Shown piece by piece: positions 54,957-64,000 of a stretch of 64,000 nucleotides of DNA. Under the pieces are notes generated by a model. It searched no databases, had not been told where the DNA came from, and saw only the letters and a program-made list of their open reading frames with translations. The stretch is taken from contig CM034314.1 of the NCBI GenBank assembly GCA_019925795.1, positions 78,550,780 to 78,614,779 on the forward strand, given 5' to 3'. A program made the translations under genes and the position numbers. Positions within the stretch are counted from its first letter, which is position 1, and each line of letters begins with the position of its first letter. The DNA is from Dendrobium chrysotoxum (lineage: Eukaryota; Streptophyta; Magnoliopsida; Asparagales; Orchidaceae).

Positions 54957-56833
54957 TGTAATGACCCGCTGGTCAATATGCATGAGAAGGTTAATAATGC
55001 TTGTAATAACGCCTTGCGACCGACATCAAAATATAGGTGATAATGAAGACTCAAGCAATTGATGATCTGGGACGATTGTTTTAGATACAAGGGCATATGA
55101 CAAGTGCAATGATAGTCGATATCATCATTCAAACAAGAAAGTGAAACCTACAAATGACGAAAACTGAAAGGCATATGCAATCGATTGCAAGTGAATATTG
55201 AGGATGAGAATTCATCATGCAAGTAGATGCATCTGTCCCCTTCAAGCAAAAGAATTTAACACGCCACCGAATCTGCAACCTGTATACAAGCAGACAGAAG
55301 GCGTGTACGAGCTTCTAAATAGAACGTTGTATTCAAATAAAGGTCTTCCACACAACCGAGCATCATCAAAGATTATAAAATACCCCCGCACGTGTACTGT
55401 AATTTGTATACACATAGGTACACATAAGGGGATGTATCATAAACCCGCATGGGCCCCGGCGAGCGTGTTATTGGTATACACGTGACGTCTAGGGATGCTG
55501 CGCGGGTCAATAAGTGAATTCAAGTTCGAACCCGATCCTTCTATTCAGGTAGATAGGAGTTGACACGGCTCGAACCATTAAATAAATATACGATCGCGAG
55601 ATCGACCAAGATATTTATTTTATATGTTCATATTAGTCCTTCAAAGCCTATAATCAAGTGAATTCACTTACAAAGGGCACAAAGCCTACGAAACCCGATC
55701 CTCTGTCAATTACTAGACAGAGTCGACAAGGTTCAAAACATAAAAAAATATGAATAACCCCACACCCCGATGATGGTCGTGTTGAATGCAAATCTCAACC
55801 GGAGGGGTCCATTCATAAACATTTTCAAATGCCTCCCAAATTCCATCAAACTCCAAAACTCCACAAAAATTCCAGAAAACCTCAACTCCAAAATATTTAA
55901 AACAGGAAATTCAATCATCAATCACTTAATGCAAATCCATCCACCCTCCGTAAAAGTTTGCCGAGGTGGACAAATTAAAATTTACTTCAGCTCACATAAA
56001 GCTAATGCCTGGTCGAAAATATAACTAGGATCCATTCTCAAACAATCTCCTGCCAGCAAGGACGTGGTACGAGTCCTCTAACCGGCAGTTTCGCCGCCAA
56101 ATGGCACTGCAGGATAAACGGTTATGACTCGGGGCCCTCTGAACCAGGTGGTCGCCGCCAAATGGCACCATTATATTATGGTTATGGCCAGAGCCCGTAT
56201 GCTCCCCAATGGCATCAAATCCTTGAGATATGAATCAATAGGGCACAAAGCCCTCTGTTAGCTAAGGTGGATTCAAATTTGTCCCCTTAGACAAACACCC
56301 ATCCCAGGTCTACGAGGTACCCTTGGACGAAGCAACCCATGGCTGCCGACAAGGATCCTCCTGTCAGGTTGGGTCGACTACCTCCTCTGACTAAGTAGAC
56401 CGGGGACCATGATGGCCCGGAACGATGGAACCATGGGATCTTGATCGGGTCCATCATCCATTTCCCCACCATCCGCTTTAAGTCTGAGATGATGAAATTT
56501 CTATTTTAAATATCAAACCTTTCAAACCTTCAACCCATACTGTTACTATATGCCAGATATACGCATTTTAACGTATCTGATTGACGACTAGCCTTAATCG
56601 AAAGTTCTCTCTCGTTAGTGGGAGGGGTAATTAACTATAGGGGCTTGCGCCTATAGGAAACCAGAACTCAGATCATAAAGTCCTCGCAAAATGAGGGCGA
56701 AATCTCTGGGTAGTGTCTTATCTACTATCTCATCTGCCTTCCAAAATTTACCCCGGAACTTAGTTCGTTAAAACTCCCCCCCTCGAAAAGTAAAAAGCGG
56801 GCGGAGGCCGGAGCCGAATTTTCGGAGCCCACA
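54957..56833 (+). mobile_element. 5' LTR of the Tat-lineage Gypsy element (left end tentative)
   Basis: The right end is firm: CGGAGCCCACA at 56833 is followed within 6 bp by the primer site. The left end is a guess at TGTAATGACCCGCTGG, because LTRs start with TG and the composition changes there. A TATA-like TTATAAAATACCCCC lies at 55373. GCCGCCAAATGGCAC occurs twice (56094 and 56155), a small internal repeat. The partner LTR lies outside the window. Confidence 0.5.
55373..55382 (+). promoter_or_regulatory. TATA-like box in the Tat 5' LTR
   Basis: TTATAAAATA, followed by a short C-rich stretch. Position relative to the LTR end fits U3/R, but no start site can be shown. Confidence 0.35.
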
Positions 56834-56839
56834 GATTTC

Positions 56840-56857
56840 TGGCGACTCCGCTGGGGA
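56840..56857 (+). other. Primer-binding site of the Tat element
   Basis: TGGCGACTCCGCTGGGGA, the kind of primer site found in Tat-lineage Gypsy elements (tRNA-Arg type). It fixes the border of the 5' LTR and the reading direction. Confidence 0.82.
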
Positions 56858-57119
56858 TTGATTTCTCTTTTCATCTATGGCTAGTCGTCTCAGCGCTGTA
56901 GTAGCAGCTAATCAATATAAGCTCAAAATTTCAGAATTCTCCATTACGATCATTTAATTAATTAAAATTCTGAATATTCTAAAAATGATCATTACATTCG
57001 TCATACATTTGTCGAGATAGCATATTTAGCAGAGTTTTTAAATTTATATTATTACTTGCTAATGATTATCTACTTTTATCTTTTGTTCTGTGCAAGTCTC
57101 TGCATTTTGAAAGTGTGGG

Positions 57120-59060
57120 GTGATGTATCAGATTCTGATTACTAACCCTTGCCTTTCATTTGTGCAGATGGATCTACAGAACACTGCATTCACTGTCCAA
57201 CTAGGACGTGGCGCCAGCATCCAACTAGCGAATGCTATGATCACTACCGGAAATACTGGAGCAACCATCCAGTTCGGTAGCGTTGACTTCCCTGCAGTCG
57301 TTGCAAGGACTGCTTCCATTCCTGCTAACGATGCAAGGAGACTCCAACCTGCCGGAGCCCCTGCCCGTCATGCACGTCTGCCAGTGCAGCGACCAACCAT
57401 TGAAGCTTTTACCCATCGTGTGCATCCGCCAGCACAACGACCCACCGCTGAAAATCCTTGCAAGCGGACTTCTGTGTTCGAAAGACTTTCACAACCTGAG
57501 GCTCCGATTGCCAAAAGAGTTGTGACTGGTGGGAGGATTTCTGTGTTATCTGCGAATACCACATCTCTGCCGAATGGGTTACCTACACCCAGAAAGAATG
57601 ATGCTGAGGCCTCCTCATCTGGGGGAAGGCTTACAAGAAGGCAAAGAAGAAAGAAGAATGCTGAGATGCGAGCTCAGCAGCAACAACCCTCTGTCCACCC
57701 ATCCAATCTGCCGGCCAGAGAGCCTGAAGCCAATGTTCCTATCCGGAACAAGTTTACTGACCTAAGATGGGTCAAAAGAAATAGCTCTACTGGGGAGCTG
57801 AAGGGATCTTTCTGGGATCAACAGCCTGAAGTCCTGGCTCCTCCAAGGAAGAAAGAACCTGAAACCCTGTCATCTCGGGTGTACCGGGTATTGAAGACAG
57901 TGAAAGAAAAGGGTCTGAAGAAAAGGAGATTTCAGAGGCCACTGATGATTGAGGCCAGAAGGACCCCTCCGAGGGAAAGGCTATCGTCTGATCTGATAGC
58001 CGAAGGCAGAAGAAGACAACAAATTCCATCCGGTGAGCATCGGGGCGTGACACCTGAACCTTGGGTTCAGGGATTCGCCGCCGAAAGGTCCCGACAGAAA
58101 GGAAAGCAAATCTGGAGGCTAAGGCCTCATAGAGAAGATAAAAGAGAAAGAAGAAATGATCCGGGCGTGACATCCGGTACGGCTTCTCGGAGATCCGCCC
58201 CCGCTAATAAAATACGTCAAAAATGGGTTCCAAAGAAGACCCACAATGACGCCCTTTCCGACGGTCGACACCTTGGAGAATCCTCCAGGGGATCCCGTTG
58301 CCCGCCAACCCCACCGCAGGAGGAAACCAACTTCGACCGTAGCCCGCAAGTTGAGGAAATCTTCTTGCCAAATGAAGAATCAGAGGTCTTTTGGCGTCGT
58401 CGTTCTGAAATTCGAATCCAGGAGAAAGAAGAAGAAGATATGGAAGATATAGAAGAAGGAATGGAAGAAATAAATGACGGCCTGAACATAGAGGTTGTTT
58501 ATATGGTGAGACACACCAACATCAACGATGAGGCCTACTATGATGACGGCGAGGATGATGACAATCAACAGCCGCCAGTTAGGCAAGTATACCGACGTCG
58601 CCGTGGGGCTGGGTCCACCACCGGCAGAGGTGGCCGCTCTTCAGAAGAAGAAAGAGAAGAGGACGAGGAGAATCCCTTTGCTGACGAGAGTGCCACGCTG
58701 GCAGACATGCAAAGACATATAAAACGTCAAATGAGGGCTAAAGATAGAGAAATCTCTCTGCTGAATGAAAAAATGACTGAAATGATAACTCAAATGGCAG
58801 CGATGATGCAAATTATGCAGAGAACTGCTGCCACGGGTCCCGTACCTACTCTTGCCGATCCTCCGAACTTCCAGATGCATCAAGTCTCAGGAGTACGGGG
58901 CGCTCCTGAAGGCGGTAATGAAATCAATAACATTACACGCCAACCTACTCCGCAAAATATTGCCAGTACCTCTGAGCCTGTGACGGCGGCACAACTCGAG
59001 GGAATTATTACCGAGAAGATCAAGGCTATTATAGCTATTGATCAGGCGGAGAAACTAGTT
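57120..59060 (+). CDS. Leader ORF (ORF1-like) of the Tat element
   Basis: About 640 codons stay open ahead of gag. The frame opens with ATG at 57120, but a second ATG at 57168 is likelier: it stands at a TTTCATTTGTGCAG|ATG context with ACTAAC 22 bp before, i.e. a possible 3' splice site of a leader intron. The product is rich in R, K, P and E. The second half has long acidic runs (about residues 445-480), an RRRRGAG patch and then a coiled-coil-like part (ADMQRHIKRQMRAKDREISL, NEKMTEMITQMAAMMQIMQR). Ogre/Tat elements often have an extra ORF before gag; its role is unknown. Near 59045-59095 one frameshift passes into the gag frame. Confidence 0.65.
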
Positions 59061-60500
59061 GGCAAGATCGCCCATATCCGGCGGAATACGATCAAGTGTC
59101 ATACCCAAAAGGGTACTCTGTTCCAAAATTCAATACTTTTAATGGTAGTGGTAACAATAATCCCAGGCAGCACTTGGCGCAATTCAAGGCCACTTGCGGA
59201 AATACAGGAGGGAATGACGCCTTGCTCTTTCGACAATTTGTCAGCAGTTTGACAGCAACTGCTTTCGAATGGTATGCTGAGTTGCCCAATGACTCTGTGA
59301 AGACTTTCGCGGAGTTAGAATCAATGTTTGTGAAGAGATTTGCCAGCGCAACTGAGAAGATCACAATCGCCGACCTCGCTTTGGATAAGAGAAGAAGAGA
59401 TGAGTCAGTGACCAAGTACATCACTCGTTGGCGAAATTTAAGTATGAAATGTGAGCAACAACTCGAGGAAGAACACGCTGTGTAATTATTGATGGGAAAC
59501 ATCGACGATAAGATGCAACCATTTCTGTGTATGGCTACAATTACCACATTTCAAGATCTGCTGGATAGGGTGGCCAAGTTTGAAAAGTTGAATTTGTCAA
59601 AATCAGATAGCCATTTTGATAAGGCTAAAAAGGCTAAGTCTTCAGATACAAAGAAAGGTGAAACCTACTCTACATTCTCCCTCAGAGGAAATAAGGGAAA
59701 ACAAGTGGTTCACAATGTAGACAAAGGTAAACAACCGATGCAGTATGAAGAAAAGCCAAAACAAGTTTACAATTCTAACCCTCAACCGAAGCTGGTACTT
59801 GGAGGGAATGATAGGCCACAAACTTTCCAAGGCGGAGGGGATCGCCCGAGGCAAGCAATGGGGACTGGTGATAGAACGTTCCCATCCCTCAAAAATAAGA
59901 TGAATAAGGAATATTCATTTAAAAGGGAGAGTGTCGCCAAGTTGTTTCGACAGGCGGTGAAAGCGGGTTTAGAATTGCCGGAGTGCAAGAGACCCGAGGA
60001 GTCGAAGCAAACTAACGACCCGAATTATTGCCCATATCATCGGGTACTCGGCCATCCTATTGAAGATTGTTACATCTTTAAAGACTGGCTAGAGAGGAAG
60101 TATCGAAAAGGAGAACTCACATTATCTGATAATGTGTTAACTCATCCCAGAAAAGAATCAACTCGGGTAGTTACGTCCTCTTCCGTACCCCCGACTGATG
60201 AAAGAAAAAATGAGAAGAAGCCAGTTCATGAGGAACAGTGGGAGACTGTGGTCTCCAAGAAGACCGTAAAGATGTTGAAACAGCTCGAAGGAGTTCTGGG
60301 TGTGAAGTGGAAGTCTCCTACTGAGCCCATACTAGATTTGAAAGGGTTGCCTAAGGTACAAGCATCTACCTCCAAACAACGCCTTAGCCAGATCAGCTCC
60401 TCGAAGCCTAAAAAAGTAAGGCCTTCTAAGAAGAAGACTAAGCTGAAGAAGCCCAAGGAGAAGAAGACTACAACCCAAAGGGTTATCGACAGTTTGGATG
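59060..60500 (+). pseudogene. Tat element gag
   Basis: The Retrotrans_gag domain starts SYPKGYSVPKFNTFNGSGNN and continues with ALLFRQFVSSLTATAFEWYA, FAELESMFVKRFASA and RDESVTKYITRWRNLSMKCE. A TAA at 59483-59485 interrupts it; the same frame continues at once with LLMGNIDDKMQPFLCMATI. Further on come a zinc-knuckle-like CPYHRVLGHPIEDC (about 60029-60070) and a basic tail. Gag forms the particle and packages RNA. The single clean stop, with intact frame before and after, suggests the element is fairly young. Confidence 0.85.
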
Positions 60501-62293
60501 AATACTACCAAACTGCGAGGCGACCTATTAAGCTCGCTGATTCAATGTCAGAACTTAAAATAGAGGAAGCTGAAGAAAATAATGAAGACCCTCTTCCGGT
60601 AGAAGTATGTCGGGTCGTCTTAGTTGCTCCAAATGCACTGACAAAAGAAGAATGTACTGAAGATATACCCTCTGAATCCTGTATGATGGTGTCACCAATG
60701 GACTACAGTTCAGAGGAGGATCTATATTTTCCAAAGACAGATGGGTCAGACCCTGACATAGCGTCGCAGATGGGACATGTAAATCTGGGAGGTGACTCTG
60801 AATCAACAGATGAATCCCTAGACATGACAATGGCAGACTCAGAAGAAAATGTACTGTCAAGCGAGTCTGAACAAGAGATCGCTCAGGTACAATTGAGAAG
60901 CGGCAAGATACTGCCACCTCCGCCAAAGAAAGGAATATCCAATAAAGATAAGGGAAAAGAGATAGTTGTCAACGAAAACATTATCTCCGAGGATCCCAAG
61001 AAGAAACATACTCCAGTTAAAGGAATAGATTATAATATCTTATCCCATCTGAGGAAGATCCCTGCTCAGCTCAGCATATACGACGCTCTGGTGATGTCTA
61101 AGGATCTTCGGGAGACTTTGATTCAGGCTCTCAAAGACCCCGAAAGATACGAGGCGTATTTCACTGAACGCAACCTGACTGAGGTCCTGCAAGCTCGAAA
61201 TGAATCGTTCATCACTTTCACCGAGGATGACATGATGCTTGGGACTGCAGACCACAATCGACCTCTGTATATTACTGCAGAGAGTGATGATTTGGTAATC
61301 AGTCGAATTCTGATTGACCCTGGGTCCTCCATCAACCTTATGAGCTTAAAAGCACTAAGGTCGTTGTGCCTCAACGTGGAACACCTCGGGCCAGATAAGC
61401 TTATGGTACATGGCTTTAACGAGAAAGGGCAGAAGACCCTTGGATCGTTTATGCTCCCTCTTGTATTTGGAGAATTCCATACAGAAGCCAAATTCCATGT
61501 GATTGATGCGGATACTTCATTCAAGGCGCTCCTGGGTCGCCCTTGGCTGCATGAATATGGCGTTGTCCCATTAACATTACACTAGTGCATGAAGTATCTC
61601 AGGGATGGAGAAGAGTTCAGGATCTCTGGCGACATCCAACCCTTTACAGTCCATGAAGCAACAGTCTATGAAGATGCGCAGTATTTCATGCCAAAGAAGC
61701 AGAGACTGTCAAACTCTCTGAAGGCTCAAGCATCAAATCCAGAGAGTGCAAAGCGACCTGAACAAAAAAGTGAGAAAAAGCAGGTGGGGAGAAAGAAGGC
61801 AACGCCGACTCTTCCCAAAGAAGCTACCACTTCCACTTCTAAAGAAAGAAAACATGTACCTCACCTTGGGAGCGACACAGATGAAGATGATGTCACCCCT
61901 ACGAAATCCCAGAGGGTATGTCATTCGATGGACGAATGGAGTAGGGAGGTCGCATATTCAAATGATGATTATGACTACGACTCTATCTACATGAACACGG
62001 TGCAAGAGGTATTCTCTAGAAGGATAGATAGCCTGTCAATCTCAGACAGCGTGCTCGTAGTCACTCGCGTTCCCCTACAGTATTTCAAAGAAATAATGCC
62101 ACGAAATGTGCATAAGGTTGAGGAACTTGTGACCCGTTATCTACCTCCGATTAAAAAAGGGATTGAGTCAGGGAATATATTCTATTCCGTAGGAAAGGAT
62201 GAAGAAGTGAATTGTGATTGGGATCATGTCTTCATCGATTCTGAAGAATTACTACCTACGAGACTACCTAGGTTTAATACGAAAGGTATTTAA
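60501..62293 (+). pseudogene. Tat element protease region and linker
   Basis: Same frame as gag. An acidic linker precedes the aspartic protease: SRILIDPGSSINLMSLKALR with the catalytic D-x-G written DPG instead of the usual D-[ST]-G (61316), then VHGFNEKGQKTLGSFMLPL and FKALLGRPWLHEYGVVPLTL. A TAG at 61583-61585 stands where a CAG is usual, probably a C-to-T change. The frame goes on (CMKYLRDGEEFRISGDIQPF) through a charged linker to a TAA at 62291-62293. Confidence 0.82.
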
Positions 62294-64000
62294 AGAATGT
62301 TGCGAGAACAGATTAATATTCCTACCTCCAGGCGACAGCTCCGTACATGCTTATGCCTCTGGTACGGAAGGAGACCGCGTCCCTTACGAAGGAAGGATAT
62401 GAATGCATATAAAGGTATTGGATTCGTCAAGCGAAAATGCATCCGGAAGGAGACTTGCCGAGCCATCACTTGTAGGGAAGTCGAATCCAATGATGTTCCT
62501 GATGAAGAAGTCTACGAAGCTGATGATTACGATGATCAGCCTCTAGAGGCCAAGCCTGCACCAGAAGAGCTTGAAGATGGTGGACAGGCAGCCACTATGG
62601 ACGAGCTAAAAGAAGTCAACTTGGGAACCGAGGATGACCCTCGCCCAACATTCATTAGTTCCCTTCTGCCAGAAGATCAAGTGGAAGAGATAAAAGAACT
62701 CCTCTGTGAATTCAGGGATTGCTTTGCCTGGACATATGCTGAAATGCCTGGTTTATCCCCTGAGGTAGCAGTTCATAGGCTGGCAATCAAACCGGATGTC
62801 GCACCCGTCAAACAAGCTCCAAGGAGAATGAGATTGGAGATTGAAGAGCAGGTGATTGCAGAGACAAAAAAGCTCATAGAAGCGGGCTTCATCCGAGAAG
62901 AAAAATACGCCGACTGGATCGCCAACATTGTCCCCGTGAAGAAGAAGAACGGTCAGATTCGTATCTGTATCGACTTTCGGGACCTCAACAAGGCGTGTCC
63001 AAAAGATGATTTTCCGCTGCCTGTATCCGAACTCCTAGTAGACAACACGTCAAATTATGACATGTTCTCGTTTATAGATGGATCGTCAGGATACAACCAG
63101 ATCAAGATGGCTCCTGAGGATGAAAAGCATACATCATTCAGAACGCCCATCGGTATTTTCTGCTACACGGTCATGCCCTTTGGCCTGAAGAACGCTGGTG
63201 CCACCTACCAACGGGCGATGACCCATATCTTTGATGAATTAATACATCAGAAAGTCGAGTGCTATGTAGACGAGTTGGTCGTTAAGAGCATGGACCGGAA
63301 AGATCATTTAAACGACCTGAGGATTGTATTCGAGAGAATCAGAAAGTTCAACTTGAAGATGAATCCCCTCAAATGTGCTTTCGGGGTCTCCTCGGGCAAA
63401 TTTCTCGGGTATGTCGTTCGTCACCGAGGCATAGAAGTTGATCCTAATAAAATTAAGGCGATTATAGAGATGCCGCCGCCAAGAAGCCTCCGTCAACTCC
63501 GTTCCTTGCAAGGGCAACTGGCTTTCATTCGACGATTCATATCGAATCTGTCGGGTATGTGCCATCCATTTTCGAAATTGATGAAGAAGGACGTTCGCTT
63601 CAAGTGGGATGAAGAATGTCAGGAAGCATTTGACAGTATCAAGAGATACTTGTTAAATCCACCCATTCTCGCAGCGCCAATTCCGGGGAAGCCTCTTATA
63701 CTGTATACGGCAGCACTAGAAGAGTCCCTCGGAGCATTATTGGCCCAACACAATGAGGAAGGAAAAGAAAATGCACTCTACTATATCAGTCGGAGATTAA
63801 TCGAAGCAGAAGTGCGATATTCTCCAATTGAGAAACATTGCCTGGCGCTGATCTTTGCAGTCCAGAAACTTCGCCACTATATGCTCTCCCACAAAATCAC
63901 CTTGATATCAAAGATCGATCCGCTGAAGTTCTTGATGACAAGACCAACGTTGACAGGTCGTTTAGCAAGGTGGGCAGTGTTATTACTACAATTTGATATA
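62294..64000 (+). CDS. Tat element reverse transcriptase and RNase H (continues off the window)
   Basis: The frame of gag and protease continues without a stop from 62294 to the window end. RT begins after EIKELLCEFRDCFAWTYAEM; motifs in order are PVKKKNGQIRICIDFRDLNK, FIDGSSGYNQIKMAPEDEKH, YTVMPFGLKNAGATYQRAMT and the active site YVDE (63263-63274), where Tat elements have YVDD. Then KCAFGVSSGKFLGYVV and a thumb region. RNase H starts LILYTAALEESLGALLAQHN, with A where the first catalytic D often is, and goes on YYISRRLIEAEVRYSPIEKH and RLARWAVLLLQFDI. The style of RT and RNase H is of the Tat (Retand/Ogre) lineage. Integrase would follow outside. Confidence 0.88.

Noticed and set aside
57128..58586. 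Many frames on the minus strand and in the other plus frames
   Set aside because: Shadows of the long leader ORF of the Tat element.

Overview
The window is nuclear DNA of a flowering plant. It is AT-rich, its coding pieces are interrupted by introns, and most of it is plant-type transposable elements: chromovirus and Tat-type Ty3/Gypsy, copia-type LTRs, L1 and RTE LINEs, hAT, foldback MITEs and a TRIM. No prokaryotic, organellar, rRNA, tRNA or CRISPR feature was seen. The species cannot be fixed. The GC-rich first exon beside AT-rich introns would fit a monocot, but that is weak.

One host gene is well supported. It encodes a conserved plant membrane protein of unknown function. Exon 1 is at 26365-26743 and exon 2 at 44362-44442. 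They join in phase with GT/AG borders, so the intron between them is about 17.6 kb and almost all mobile DNA. No third exon was found downstream.

Layout. 1-10.2 kb: a dispersed minisatellite-bearing repeat in two copies, a 1.68-kb LTR-like element with a short ORF, and an L1 remnant with a second L1 inside it. 10.3-14.6 kb: a dense cluster of one foldback MITE family. 14.7-17.1 kb: a decayed hAT transposase. 18.1-23.6 kb: a truncated Tekay/Del-like Gypsy element whose 3' LTR holds a clean TRIM. 23.9-25.4 kb: more MITEs and an RTE scrap. 26.4-44.4 kb: the host gene, its intron holding an L1 (28.7-40.3 kb) with a triplicated segment, split by a minus-strand LTR element, itself split by a complete RTE LINE, itself split by a hAT MITE. 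A small copia-type element with a second copy of the ORF-bearing LTR-like element follows. 45-50 kb: a 5'-truncated RTE, a MITE and LTR scraps. 50.5-51.8 kb: a tandem array of about 141-bp units. 52.2-53.6 kb: pieces of three unrelated host genes (CslD, importin beta, a WDR20-like WD40 protein) side by side on one strand. 54-64 kb: the 5' part of a large, fairly young Tat-lineage Gypsy element that runs off the window.

The strongest candidates for something little described are (i) the two elements at 2394-4070 and 41243-43237, which share a promoter-like leader, a short ORF, TGATG...CATCA ends and 5-bp target duplications; (ii) the three-gene chimera beside a satellite-like array; and (iii) the head-to-tail MITE cluster.
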